Notes under the pieces: model-generated
Database searches by the model: none
What the model saw: only the letters and a program-made list of their open reading frames with translations
What the model was told of the DNA's origin: nothing
Program-made: the position numbers and the translations under genes
From: Alphaproteobacteria bacterium
GTDB taxonomy: Bacteria; Pseudomonadota; Alphaproteobacteria; SHVP01
NCBI GenBank assembly: GCA_040216735.1
Contig: JAVJOO010000002.1
Coordinates: 1,143,118 to 1,207,117 of the forward strand
DNA: 64,000 nucleotides
Direction: 5' to 3'
In this document: positions 37,590 through 45,414 of the stretch, piece by piece
Layout of the letters: every line of letters starts with the position of its first letter
Position numbering within the stretch: position 1 is the first letter of the stretch

Positions 37590-38543
37590 CTAGGCCCACA
37601 CACTCCCGACGACGATTGCCAGGAATACCAGCGCGCCGGTGCGGTGGTTGGCGCGGAACTTGGCGAGGCAGTCGTCGGGCGCGTCGATCTTGAGGGTGCG
37701 GGCCTGCCAGCCGAGATGGGCAGCGGCAGTGGCCAAAAGAATATAGAAGGCGATGTGGAGACCGGCTGTAGCGCCGGCGGCGGCGATCAGCGCCACGGCG
37801 ATAGCGTAGGTCGCATAGAGGAAAGGTCTCGTGCGCGCGCCGAGCCAACGGGCGCTGGACTTGACGCCGACCAAAGCGTCGTCCTCGGTGTCTTGGTGGG
37901 CGTAGATCGTGTCGTAGCCGAGCGTCCAGAAAATGCCGCCGAGATACAGCAGGACCGGCGTCGCCGACAGGCCCCCGGTGACGGCGGCCCAACCGAGCAG
38001 CGCGCCGTAGTTGAAGGTGAGGCCGAGCCAAAGCTGGGGCCACCAAGTGATCCGTTTCATGAACGGATAGGCGGCGACGAGCGCGAGCGAAGCGACGCCG
38101 AGCCATACCGCAAAGGTATTGAACGTCAGCAGGACGGCAAGGCCGATCAGGCTTTGGATCGCCAACCAAACGGTCGCGGCACCGACGCTTGCCGCGCCCG
38201 ACGGGATGGGCCGGCTGCGGGTGCGTTCGACCTGGGCGTCGATCTTGCGGTCGACAATGTCGTTATAGGTGCACCCCGCGCCGCGCATCGCCAGCGCCCC
38301 GATACCGAACAGGGCCAGCAAAAAGAGATCGGGCAGACCGAGCCAGGGGCGGGTGTCGGGGGCGTTGGCGGTCAGCGCGGCCGCCAGTGCTATCGACCAC
38401 CACCCGGGCCATAGCAGGAGCCACGTCCCGATGGGGCGGTCGAGCCGCGAGAGGCGCAGGAAGGGGCGAAGCGCGCCCGGGCTGCGGTCCACCCAATGCC
38501 CGCGCACCGAATCCGGAAGAGCCGTGTCGTTGCGTGCCGTCAT
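37590..38543 (-). CDS. ubiA: 4-Hydroxybenzoate polyprenyltransferase
   Basis: Attaches the polyprenyl tail to 4-hydroxybenzoate in the inner membrane, an early ubiquinone step. The 317-residue protein has eight or nine hydrophobic helices and the two aspartate motifs of the family: NDIVDRKIDAQVERTRSRP and YDTIYAHQDTEDD, which bind magnesium-diphosphate. The ATG at 38543 begins the expected N terminus. Only 15 bases separate it from the rsmE start on the other strand. With ubiD upstream on the same strand, ubiquinone genes are partly clustered here. Confidence 0.94.
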   Translation of the reverse strand: MTARNDTALPDSVRGHWVDRSPGALRPFLRLSRLDRPIGTWLLLWPGWWSIALAAALTANAPDTRPWLGLPDLFLLALFGIGALAMRGAGCTYNDIVDRKIDAQVERTRSRPIPSGAASVGAATVWLAIQSLIGLAVLLTFNTFAVWLGVASLALVAAYPFMKRITWWPQLWLGLTFNYGALLGWAAVTGGLSATPVLLYLGGIFWTLGYDTIYAHQDTEDDALVGVKSSARWLGARTRPFLYATYAIAVALIAAAGATAGLHIAFYILLATAAAHLGWQARTLKIDAPDDCLAKFRANHRTGALVFLAIVVGSVWA

Positions 38544-38546
38544 TGC

Positions 38547-38556
38547 TATGGTTCTA
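38547..38556. promoter_or_regulatory. Candidate overlapping bidirectional -10 elements for ubiA and rsmE
   Basis: The spacer between the two divergent ATGs is 38544-38558. On the plus strand TATGGT (38547-38552) lies 6 bases before the rsmE ATG. On the minus strand TAGAAC (complement of 38551-38556) lies 7 bases before the ubiA ATG. At these distances transcripts would begin at the ATGs, that is, be leaderless. The two hexamers overlap and the region is roughly palindromic (TTGCTA...TAGCAT). No clear -35 was identified. Confidence 0.4.
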
Positions 38557-38558
38557 GC

Positions 38559-39302
38559 ATGACCGCTCCAGCCGATGCGCCTTCGATCCGTCTCTACGTC
38601 ACCCATGACCTGACCGAGGGGGCCGGTGTGCCGCTCGACGCAAAGCAGGTTCATTACCTGAAGAACGTCATGCGCCTGGGGGTTGGCGACGTCCTGTCCG
38701 TCTTTAATGGGCGCGACGGCGAATGGCGCGCTGCGGTCGCGGCCCTCGGGCGCAGCGACGGGGTACTCGAGACCGTGGCCCGCGCCAAGCAGCAGGCGGT
38801 GGAGCCCGATCTGTGGTTGGTCTTTGCACCGATCAAGAAGACCCGCTTGGACGTTCTGATCGAGAAGGCGGGCGAGCTGGGGGCGGCGCGCTTGGTCCCG
38901 GTATTGACCGACCGGAGCAGTGTGCGCGACCTCAACGCCGCGCGCGCGGCGTCGCTGACGATCGAGGCGGCCGAGCAATGTGGGCGGATGACGGTTCCGG
39001 TCGTCTCCCCGATCGTCCCGTTGACCCAGTTATTGGCGGCGTGGCCAGCGGCGCGCCGGCTTCTGTTTTGCGACGAATCGGGGCGCGCACCGCCGATTGC
39101 CGAGGCCCTGGCGGGCCAACCGAACGGGCCATGGGCTGCGTTGATTGGCCCCGAGGGTGGGTTCTCGCCCGCCGAGCGCGATGCCGTGGCGGCCCTCCCC
39201 CAAGCTGTGCCGGTGGCGTTGGGTCCGCGCATCCTGCGTGCCGACACCGCCGCGATCGCGGCGCTGTCGCTCCTCCAGGCCCACCTTGGCGACTGGCGTT
39301 AG
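38559..39302 (+). CDS. rsmE: 16S rRNA (uracil(1498)-N(3))-methyltransferase RsmE
   Basis: Methylates U1498 of 16S rRNA. The 247-residue SPOUT-class enzyme has an N-terminal PUA-like part (VPLDAKQVHYLKNVMRLGVGD and FNGRDGEWRA) and the SAM-binding knot near the C terminus: IGPEGGFSPAERDAV and LGPRILRADTAAIAAL. The ATG at 38559 fits the conserved N terminus; the longer frame overlaps ubiA. It is divergent from ubiA with only 15 bases between starts. No ribosome-binding site is possible unless it lies in ubiA, which favours a leaderless transcript. Confidence 0.94.
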   Translation: MTAPADAPSIRLYVTHDLTEGAGVPLDAKQVHYLKNVMRLGVGDVLSVFNGRDGEWRAAVAALGRSDGVLETVARAKQQAVEPDLWLVFAPIKKTRLDVLIEKAGELGAARLVPVLTDRSSVRDLNAARAASLTIEAAEQCGRMTVPVVSPIVPLTQLLAAWPAARRLLFCDESGRAPPIAEALAGQPNGPWAALIGPEGGFSPAERDAVAALPQAVPVALGPRILRADTAAIAALSLLQAHLGDWR

Positions 39303-39452
39303 GCGCATGGCGGGGTTGCGCAGGAAGCATGGCGGCACTCGGCGCTTTGCATTCCCATTCCATACGGCAATACTGCGGCCCAACAACCGATAACCACTTT
39401 GGATTTCATTGATGAACGTGTGTAGCACGCCCTGCCGGGTGGGCGGGTAGCC

Positions 39453-40820
39453 GTGTCGGCACCGCCGGCCGACGAACCGGGCACCCCGGTCGAGAACAAG
39501 CAGCAGCTCGTCGACTTCATTGCGTCGGGCTGCAAGCCGCCCGAAGCGTGGAGGATCGGCACCGAACACGAGAAATTCGCCTTCGACCTCAAGACGCTCC
39601 GCCCACTGCCCTATGAGGGCGCCACCGGGATCCGCGCCCTGTTGGACGGTTTGACCAGGTTTGGCTGGAAGCAACACTTGGAGAACGGCAAACCCATCGC
39701 CCTGACGATGGACGGCCAGAGCGTCACGCTCGAGCCCGGCGGGCAGTTCGAGTTGTCGGGCGCGCCGCTGGAGACGATTCACGAAACCTGTGTCGAGGTG
39801 AATACCCACCTGAAGCAGGTCGAGGAAGTCGGGGCGGAGATCGGTTCGGGAATGCTCGGTTTGGGTTTCAACCCGAAATGGGCGCGCGCCGACGTGCCGG
39901 TGATGCCCAAGGGCCGGTACGGGATCATGAAGGCCTATATGCCGCTCAAGGGATCGCTAGGCCTGGACATGATGCTGCGCACCTGCACGGTGCAGGTGAA
40001 CCTGGATTTCGCTTCCGAAGCCGACATGGTGAAAAAGTTCCGGGTCAGTCTGGCGTTACAGCCGGTGGCGACGGCGCTGTTCGCCAACTCGCCGTTCACC
40101 GAAGGCAAGCCGAACGGGTTTATGTCCTTCCGCAGTCACGTATGGACCGATACCGATCCCGATCGCTGCGGCATTCTGCCGTTCGTGTTTGAGGACGGTA
40201 TGTCGTTCGAACGCTATGCCGACCATGTGCTCGATGTGCCGATGTATTTTGTTTACCGCAACGGCACCTACCTCGACGTGTCGGGCCATAGCTTTCGCGA
40301 TTTTCTCGACGGCAAGCTACCGGCTCTGCCAGGAGAAAAACCGACATTGCGCGACTGGGAAGATCACATGACGACGCTGTTCCCCGAAGTGCGGATGAAG
40401 CGGTTCCTGGAAATGCGCGGCGCGGACGGCGGTCCGTGGGGACGGCTATGCGCGCTGCCGGCGCTCTGGGTCGGCTTGCTCTATTCGCAAAACGCGCTCG
40501 ATGCGGCGTGGGATCTGGTCAAGGACTTCACGCTCGAAGAGCACAACCAGCTCCGCGCGGATGTTCCGAAGCGGGCTCTCAAGACGCCGTTCCGCGGCGG
40601 AACGGTGGGCGACCTCGCCGGGCGGGTTCTTGAAATTGCCCAGGCCGGTTTGCGCGATCGCGCGAGGCTCGACGGCGGCGGCAGCGACGAGAGCGGATTT
40701 CTCGATCCGCTGGTGGAGATCCAACAATCCGGACGGGCTCCGGCCGAGGATCTTTTGCAACGCTACGCCGAGGTGTGGGGCGGCAGCGTCGATCCGGTGT
40801 TCAGCGAACAGGCGTACTGA
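39453..40820 (+). CDS. gshA: Glutamate-cysteine ligase, alphaproteobacterial/plant type
   Basis: Joins glutamate and cysteine in the first step of glutathione synthesis. The 455-residue chain carries [21 protein letters not shown] near the N terminus and [20 protein letters not shown] with the catalytic glutamates. Later segments [12 protein letters not shown] and [15 protein letters not shown] also match the family. This class is unrelated in length and sequence to enterobacterial GshA. Start is GTG 39453, after a G-rich GGGCGGG tract. It begins 150 bases after rsmE. The last 20 bases overlap the LysR gene on the other strand. Confidence 0.94.
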   Translation: MSAPPADEPGTPVENKQQLVDFIASGCKPPEAWRIGTEHEKFAFDLKTLRPLPYEGATGIRALLDGLTRFGWKQHLENGKPIALTMDGQSVTLEPGGQFELSGAPLETIHETCVEVNTHLKQVEEVGAEIGSGMLGLGFNPKWARADVPVMPKGRYGIMKAYMPLKGSLGLDMMLRTCTVQVNLDFASEADMVKKFRVSLALQPVATALFANSPFTEGKPNGFMSFRSHVWTDTDPDRCGILPFVFEDGMSFERYADHVLDVPMYFVYRNGTYLDVSGHSFRDFLDGKLPALPGEKPTLRDWEDHMTTLFPEVRMKRFLEMRGADGGPWGRLCALPALWVGLLYSQNALDAAWDLVKDFTLEEHNQLRADVPKRALKTPFRGGTVGDLAGRVLEIAQAGLRDRARLDGGGSDESGFLDPLVEIQQSGRAPAEDLLQRYAEVWGGSVDPVFSEQAY

Positions 40821-41742
40821 CGCCGTACTCGCCGGCGCGGCGCGAACGATCCGGGTAATCCAGCGGCGTAAGGCGAGGCTCGTGCCCCTCGTCGCGAAAG
40901 GACTCGACGATGTGGTCGGCAAGCGCCTCGACCGCCGCCGAGCGTTCGCGCGGGGTGCGCTCCAGCGTCAGCACAATGTCGGGTAGGGAAGGGAAGCCGT
41001 CCTCGACGCCCAACATGCGCATCCCCGGGGTCAGTGCACTGCGCCCAATCGTGGTGATCGCGAGGCCGGCGTTGACCGCTGCGAAGAGTCCCATCAAGGA
41101 GGGCGAGACGTAGGCGATCCGGTGCAACCGGTCCATCCGGTCCAGCGCGGTCACGGTCGCCTCGCGGACCTGACACGGTGCGGCGAACAGCGCGAGCGGT
41201 AGGACAGGTTCGTCCTCGACCCGGTGGTCGCGGGGCGCCGCCCACACCACGGCTTCCTTTTTCAAGGGCTGGCTCTCGCCGGTGAGGGCACCGCAGGTTA
41301 CGACCGCGAGGTCGATTTCGCCGGCCATCAAGGTGTCGCGCAGACGATCGGAAGTGTCGCAGCGTAGATCGACCTGGACGCGTGGATGAGAGCGGGCGAA
41401 GCGCGCGAGGATCGGCGGCATGAACACGCCGACGTAGTCGTCGGGAATGCCGACCCGGGCCACGCCCTCCATTTCGGGCTGGAGCAACGACGAAAGAGCG
41501 GCGTCCTGTAGTCGCAAAATGCGGCGGGCATAGACCAGCAGATCTTGGCCGGCCGGGGTCAAGGCGCTGACCCGCCCGTCGCGCTCGAACAGGGGGCGAC
41601 CGATCTGCTCTTCGAGGCGTTTCATTTGCATCGAGACTGCCGATTGGGTGCGACCGACATGATCGGCGGCGGCGGTGAACGACCCGGTCTCGGCAATGGC
41701 GACCAGGGTCCGCAGGAGGTCGATATCGAGGTTGCGTTGCAT
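40801..41742 (-). CDS. LysR family transcriptional regulator
   Basis: A 313-residue LysR-type regulator. The N-terminal winged helix-turn-helix runs [40 protein letters not shown] in outline (residues 5-45; helix-turn-helix core [17 protein letters not shown]). The effector-binding domain begins about residue 90 with [18 protein letters not shown]. The inducer is unknown. The ATG at 41742 is preceded by the divergent spacer that holds two palindromes, probably its own operator. The divergent target would be the DUF1127 gene at 41896. The 3' end overlaps gshA. Confidence 0.9.
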   Translation of the reverse strand: MQRNLDIDLLRTLVAIAETGSFTAAADHVGRTQSAVSMQMKRLEEQIGRPLFERDGRVSALTPAGQDLLVYARRILRLQDAALSSLLQPEMEGVARVGIPDDYVGVFMPPILARFARSHPRVQVDLRCDTSDRLRDTLMAGEIDLAVVTCGALTGESQPLKKEAVVWAAPRDHRVEDEPVLPLALFAAPCQVREATVTALDRMDRLHRIAYVSPSLMGLFAAVNAGLAITTIGRSALTPGMRMLGVEDGFPSLPDIVLTLERTPRERSAAVEALADHIVESFRDEGHEPRLTPLDYPDRSRRAGEYGVSTPVR

Positions 41743-41756
41743 CTTCGATACATAAG

Positions 41757-41794
41757 CGAACCTGATCGGTTCGAACAAATCAATTCGTTTGATT
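41757..41794. promoter_or_regulatory. Two helically phased palindromes, probable LysR operator
   Basis: CGAACC-N5-GGTTCG (41757-41773) and AATCAA-N5-TTGATT (41778-41794) have centres 21 bases apart, two turns of the helix. They sit 15 to 52 bases ahead of the divergent LysR start and upstream of the DUF1127 gene. The pair fits the activation/recognition two-site layout of LysR regulators, although the two half-site sequences differ from each other. Confidence 0.5.
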
Positions 41795-41818
41795 GATGTC
41801 TGCGCGGCTTCTACCTAT

Positions 41819-41852
41819 GGCGCAAGAAACGGGTGGGTTTGCGCCCGGTTTT
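41819..41852 (+). terminator. Terminator-like hairpin in the 5' region of the first DUF1127 gene
   Basis: GGCGCAA (41819-41825) pairs with TTGCGCC (41839-41845); the loop is 13 bases and TTTT follows at 41849-41852. The stem is 7 bp and the T run short, so termination would be partial at best. It lies between the divergent promoter region and the coding start at 41896. Confidence 0.35.
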
Positions 41853-41895
41853 CCTAAGGATAGGAGCCCTGACAGGCGCATTGAGGAGCATAACG

Positions 41896-42126
41896 ATGGC
41901 CGAAATCACACTGAGCGAGAGGGGCGAATGCAGGGTTCGCGACGGTACCGGGCTGCCCGACGTCGTTGGACGCTTGATGCTCCTGGGTCGGCGCTGGCGC
42001 AAGGCCCGGCGCGACCGGCGCGTCCTTGTGGGTATGGACGGGCGGACCCGGCGCGATATCGGCGTTAGCGCGGGCGATATCCAGTCGGCCGCCCAACTGC
42101 CGTGGTGGCGTTGGCCGCTCAACTAG
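41896..42126 (+). CDS. DUF1127 family small protein (copy 1)
   Basis: A 76-residue basic protein. AGGAG (41884-41888) sets the ATG at 41896. The C-terminal half holds the DUF1127 signature: a basic stretch, then MDGRTRRDIGVSAGDI and the ending LPWWRWPLN. Some alphaproteobacterial DUF1127 proteins bind RNA or act in phosphate/stress physiology, but this one is uncharacterised. It shares RTRRDIGVSA and PWWRWP with the second copy at 45415. It is divergent from the LysR gene and could be its target. Confidence 0.82.
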   Translation: MAEITLSERGECRVRDGTGLPDVVGRLMLLGRRWRKARRDRRVLVGMDGRTRRDIGVSAGDIQSAAQLPWWRWPLN

Positions 42127-42177
42127 CGCACTCCCCTAGTGGCCGCCCGTCGCGCTATCATGCGCTATGGGACGGTC

Positions 42178-42864
42178 ATGAACGAGACGCCGAACGACGC
42201 CGATCCAACGATCTACCAGCGCGCACGGTCGGTACTGCAGCGCGTCAAGCGCCGGTACATCGTCGCCTTCATCGTCGCCTTCATCGTTGCAGGTCTCCTG
42301 GCGGACGTGGCGATTGTCGGGGGTGGTTTGTGGTGGATCGGCGTGTTCGATCCCACCGACGCAGCCGCCGCGGCCCGTAGCGCCCTGGTCGCATGCGAAG
42401 CCGGGTCAGTATCGACAGATGACAACGTCCTCGATTCCTGCTTCGAGAGCATTCGCCTTGCGACCGAAGACCCTGCGGCGCGGCGCATTGCAGCGCACGG
42501 CGAGATTGCCCAGCGTGCCGTCACCCAGGTTCACGCCGTCTGCCGATCGGTGGCGAGCCTAGACCTGCTGCAACGCTGTGCCGATGCGCCGATCGTCGAG
42601 GGGGCGTTACCGGCGATAGCCGTCCGAACCCGGGTCGATGCGTTGATGCGGCTGGAAGACTATCCGCGCTTGCGCGACGAAGGCACCCGGTTGATCCGCT
42701 ACGGCGACGGCTTCGGTTATGTCGCGCGCGGTCTCGCACATCATGCCGCCAAATCCTTCGAACTCGCCGCACGCGACTACCGCGAAGCGGCGAAACATTT
42801 TCCGGACGACCCGGTCCTGCTCGACAATTTGGCTCGCGCCGAAGTATCGGCGCCGCCGCAATAG
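42178..42864 (+). CDS. Membrane-anchored protein of unknown function
   Basis: A 228-residue protein not recognised. One membrane segment lies at about residues 24-52 (YIVAFIVAFIVAGLLADVAIV, with a local 4-residue repeat), preceded by basic residues, so the C-terminal part is probably periplasmic. That part has five or six cysteines in small-protein style (VACEAG, DSCFES, HAVCRS, LQRCADA) and ends in a tetratricopeptide-like stretch, AAKSFELAARDYREAAKHFP. Start candidates are ATG 42178 (GGGACGG upstream), ATG 42160 and GTG 42139. The next gene has a similar layout. Confidence 0.65.
   Translation: MNETPNDADPTIYQRARSVLQRVKRRYIVAFIVAFIVAGLLADVAIVGGGLWWIGVFDPTDAAAAARSALVACEAGSVSTDDNVLDSCFESIRLATEDPAARRIAAHGEIAQRAVTQVHAVCRSVASLDLLQRCADAPIVEGALPAIAVRTRVDALMRLEDYPRLRDEGTRLIRYGDGFGYVARGLAHHAAKSFELAARDYREAAKHFPDDPVLLDNLARAEVSAPPQ
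42259..42293 (+). repeat. 12-bp tandem repeat inside a membrane segment
   Basis: Two perfect copies of ATCGTCGCCTTC (42259-42270, 42271-42282) and a decayed third unit (ATCGTTGCAGG). They encode IVAF-IVAF-IVAG in the membrane helix of the 42178 gene. Copy-number change would lengthen or shorten the helix by four residues without frameshift. Confidence 0.7.
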
Positions 42865-42874
42865 ACGAGGACTC

Positions 42875-43489
42875 GTGCGCCCGCCAACCGATCCGGATCA
42901 TCGCCACCCCCACCATCATGCCCACCCGCACGGCGCCCACGGACATGGCGTCAAGCCGGCGCGCTCGCGCCGCCTATGGGTCGCCGGCATTGCCGCGGCT
43001 GTAGCTGTCGTGGCGTTGGCCGCCGCGGTGTGGATCTGGCTGCCGCCACGGTTCGTCATCGATCCGGGCGAGGCGGCGAGCGACTACCTGCTGCGGTGCA
43101 ACCGGAGTTTCGAGCGCGGCCGGTACGCCGAAGCCTACGAGTTGTGTGCCATCGCGCTCGCTAAACCCGCGCGGCCGCGGATCCATGTCGATGCAGCCAG
43201 GCGCATGGCGCTGTCAAAGCTGGCGGCAGGCGACACCGGCGGCGCAAGCGATCTCGTCAGCGTGCTGGAAGTACGGCTAGGCGATACCTCCGGCGGGGCG
43301 ATTCGGGGCGCGGCCCTGCATGTGGCGGGCCGCTTTGCCGAAGCGACGGCCGCGTACCGCGCCTGCCGGTCCGCCAATCCGCTGCTACCCGAACTGACGG
43401 ATCTCGCCGCCGCCTCGCGCGGGCTAGAACCGAGCAACGACGCCATACAAGGCCTCTCAAAGATCCGCTGCGCACCGGGTGGGCGTTAA
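42875..43489 (+). CDS. Membrane-anchored protein with histidine-rich N terminus
   Basis: A 204-residue protein of unknown function. I chose GTG 42875, ten bases after the previous stop, with GAGGA just upstream; earlier reading overlaps the previous gene. Residues 9-24 hold nine histidines (DHRHPHHHAHPHGAHGHG), a likely metal-binding patch on the cytoplasmic side. One membrane helix follows at about 32-55 (VAGIAAAVAVVALAAAVWIWL). The rest has tetratricopeptide-like pieces: CNRSFERGRYAEAYELCAIAL and HVAGRFAEATAAYRAC. Architecture parallels the preceding gene, suggesting a diverged tandem pair. Confidence 0.65.
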   Translation: MRPPTDPDHRHPHHHAHPHGAHGHGVKPARSRRLWVAGIAAAVAVVALAAAVWIWLPPRFVIDPGEAASDYLLRCNRSFERGRYAEAYELCAIALAKPARPRIHVDAARRMALSKLAAGDTGGASDLVSVLEVRLGDTSGGAIRGAALHVAGRFAEATAAYRACRSANPLLPELTDLAAASRGLEPSNDAIQGLSKIRCAPGGR

Positions 43490-43525
43490 GACCTTGTTAG
43501 CCAAACCGCCGTTAGGGTGGCGGCC

Positions 43526-44338
43526 ATGAATCAGACCTCCGTGCCCAGCTACGAAGCCATGAGCATCTATGCGATCGGGATTCCGATCGCGACGCGCAGT
43601 CAGTTGCGCAAGAATGCCTATGAAATGCAGCAGCTCTGCCGCACCAGCGGTGTGCGCACCTACATGGCCGACAATTTGATCGCGGTTGGCCGCAATCTTG
43701 GGTTTACCCGCGACCGTCGGTTCATCGACGCCGCGGGCGATGCCTGTCAGCAACCCGAAGATTTGCACAAGCTGTGGCGGCTCCACACCTATTGCTGGGC
43801 GATTTCAACTGCGCTTGGCGTTGCGGGCGATCTGGTGGAGTGCGGTGTGTTCGAAGGGCTCTACGCGGCGACTGCAATGGGGACCTTAGGCGATGCGATC
43901 GGGGCCGACCGACAGTATTATTTGTACGACACCTTCCAGGGCCTCGACGGCCGCTACGCCACCGAGCAAGAAATCCAGCTTTCAGGGACGGGCTTCGGTG
44001 CGGCGGGCATCGAAGAGTCAGTGCGCGCGCGCTTTGCGCCGTGGCCCAACGTTCGCGTTATCGCCGGAACGGTGCCCGACACGCTGCACCAAGAGGCGCC
44101 CGCCGAGGTGGCGTTCCTGCATCTCGACATGAACTGCGTGGGCGCGGAAATCGCGGCCCTAGAATTCTTCTACGACCGGATTCCCGAAGGCGGCGTGATC
44201 CTGTTGGACGACTTCGGCCGCGCCGAATACGAATCGATGTTCCAGGCCTATGACGAATGGTTCGGCGACCGCCACCTGCGGATTCTTGAGCTGCCGACCG
44301 GGCAGGGCATGGTCGTCAAGCGGACGGTCCGCGCCTAA
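43526..44338 (+). CDS. TylF/macrocin O-methyltransferase-like protein
   Basis: A 270-residue SAM-dependent methyltransferase-like protein. The SAM-binding loop is GDLVECGVFEGLYAATAMG, followed by YYLYDTFQGLDG, both typical of the TylF family. The metal-binding end reads FYDRIPEGGVILLDDFG. TylF enzymes methylate sugar hydroxyls on macrolides, and relatives occur in glycan and surface polysaccharide clusters; no such cluster is visible here. ATG 43526 has AGGG eight bases upstream; an in-frame GTG at 43517 is possible. Confidence 0.8.
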   Translation: MNQTSVPSYEAMSIYAIGIPIATRSQLRKNAYEMQQLCRTSGVRTYMADNLIAVGRNLGFTRDRRFIDAAGDACQQPEDLHKLWRLHTYCWAISTALGVAGDLVECGVFEGLYAATAMGTLGDAIGADRQYYLYDTFQGLDGRYATEQEIQLSGTGFGAAGIEESVRARFAPWPNVRVIAGTVPDTLHQEAPAEVAFLHLDMNCVGAEIAALEFFYDRIPEGGVILLDDFGRAEYESMFQAYDEWFGDRHLRILELPTGQGMVVKRTVRA

Positions 44339-44479
44339 GCAACGCGGCATGCGTCGACGCTCGCTACCAGACATTCTATTTTGAGGATGTGACACAGTTG
44401 GATGGTCGCGGCTTTCCTTGTTGGACCGCCGCGGCGCATGCCGTGGGCGATTCAAACACGTACTTGGGAGCGACACTCG

Positions 44480-45175
44480 ATGCGCCACACCCTGCCGATC
44501 CTTGCCTTGATTGTGTTTGCGGCCACGGCTGCGCCCGCGCGGTCTGCCGACACCGTTCGGCAGGTGACCGTTACCGGCCAGGCGCAACTTAGCGTGACAC
44601 CGGACCGCGCGCAGGTCAGCGCGGGCGTGGTAACCCAAGCGCCAACGGCGGCGGCGGCGGTTTCCGAAAATTCCACGGCGATGCAAGGCGTCTTTGCGGC
44701 CCTGAAGCGGGTGGGTATCGCCGAGGCCGATGTTCGGACGGCAGGGTTCAACGTCTCGCCGGTTTTCGATGACGTGCGCGCGCCGCGGCAAGCACCGCGG
44801 ATCGTTGCCTACCAGGTCGCCAACACTGTCACGGCTTTGGTCCGCGATCCCGATAGGTTGGGCGACACACTGGATGCCCTGATCGCTGGCGGGGCCAACA
44901 ACCTGCACGGAGTGTCTTTCTTTGTGGCCCGCGACGAGGAATTGCAGGACACGCTTCGGGTCGAGGCGGTGAAGGACGCGAGACGCAAGGCCGCGATGAT
45001 GGCCGAGGCCGCGGGCGCAACGCTCGGGCCTGTTCTGACCATCGTGGAGAACGGGCGCGGCGGCGGCCCTGTGCCGCTTGCCCGCATGCAGGCCGAATCG
45101 GTGCGCAGCGTGCCTGTCGCGGCCGGTACCGAGACCTTGACGATGGCCGTCACAGTGACGTTCGAGTTGCACTGA
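44480..45175 (+). CDS. SIMPL domain (DUF541) periplasmic protein
   Basis: A 231-residue exported protein. Residues 1-23 form a signal peptide ending in ARSAD. The mature part begins RQVTVTGQAQLSVTPDRAQVS, a standard SIMPL opening, and continues TAGFNVSPVFDD and YQVANTVTALVRDPDRLGD. The C-terminal KDARRKAAMMAEAAGATLGPV and MAVTVTFELH are also typical. These proteins form oligomers in the periplasm; roles in stress tolerance are reported, but the biochemistry is unclear. The ATG at 44480 follows GGGAG. The gene ends 17 bases before a strong promoter. Confidence 0.87.
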   Translation: MRHTLPILALIVFAATAAPARSADTVRQVTVTGQAQLSVTPDRAQVSAGVVTQAPTAAAAVSENSTAMQGVFAALKRVGIAEADVRTAGFNVSPVFDDVRAPRQAPRIVAYQVANTVTALVRDPDRLGDTLDALIAGGANNLHGVSFFVARDEELQDTLRVEAVKDARRKAAMMAEAAGATLGPVLTIVENGRGGGPVPLARMQAESVRSVPVAAGTETLTMAVTVTFELH

Positions 45176-45192
45176 CGCCGGCGCGAATCACA

Positions 45193-45221
45193 TTGACCGC
45201 GCCCAGGCGCAACCGTATGGT
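45193..45221 (+). promoter_or_regulatory. Sigma70-type promoter
   Basis: TTGACC (45193-45198), a 17-base spacer and TATGGT (45216-45221). This is the best-matched promoter I found in the window. Seven bases on is A45229, the first base of an ATG, so the transcript could start exactly there. It drives the leader, hairpins and DUF1127 gene described next. Confidence 0.6.
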
Positions 45222-45228
45222 CCGCGCC

Positions 45229-45306
45229 ATGTTTGCCCAGATGCACGCCCGTAAAAACGCTGCCATGACCCGCTCCGGCGGGCCGTGTGGGGAGTTCGTG
45301 CGCTAA
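45229..45306 (+). CDS. Putative leaderless leader peptide (25 residues)
   Basis: The ATG at the predicted transcription start opens a 25-codon frame ending in TAA at 45304-45306. The peptide begins MFAQMHARKNAAM and ends GGPCGEFVR. Two more in-frame ATGs (45241, 45265) lie inside. There is no run of one amino acid, so it is not an amino-acid-sensing leader. Its codons for Thr-Arg through Pro overlap the first hairpin of the proposed attenuator. Support is positional only. Confidence 0.35.
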   Translation: MFAQMHARKNAAMTRSGGPCGEFVR

Positions 45307-45366
45307 GCGTCAGCAAACAGCAAACCAACCACAGGCTCCGCCGGACATCCGGACGGGGCTTTTTTT
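45269..45366 (+). promoter_or_regulatory. Candidate transcription attenuator with mutually exclusive hairpins
   Basis: Hairpin 1: CCCGC-TCCG-GCGGG (45269-45282), a 5-bp stem with a UNCG-type tetraloop. Antiterminator: TCCGGCGG (45274-45281) is exactly complementary to CCGCCGGA (45338-45345). Terminator: GCTCCG and CCGG (45335-45344) pair with CCGG and CGGGGC (45349-45359), then seven T. The antiterminator uses bases of both other stems, so the states exclude one another. The first hairpin lies inside the leader peptide frame. Downstream are DUF1127 and an AAC(3)-like gene. Confidence 0.5.
45335..45366 (+). terminator. Intrinsic terminator upstream of the second DUF1127 gene
   Basis: GCTCCG pairs with CGGGGC (one G-U pair), then CCGG with CCGG around an ACAT loop, with A45353 bulged. 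T45360-T45366 is a run of seven T. This is the clearest Rho-independent terminator in the window, and it lies between a good promoter and a gene start, which is why attenuation is suspected. Confidence 0.75.
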
Positions 45367-45414
45367 ATGCCTGCTTCCGTCCGCTGCCCGGCGCCAACGA
45401 TGGAGAGCAGGATC

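Noticed and set aside
45265-45306. The short frame from ATG 45265 as a stand-alone small gene
   Set aside because: No ribosome-binding site, and it is in frame with the ATG at the predicted transcription start; treated instead as the end of the putative leader peptide.
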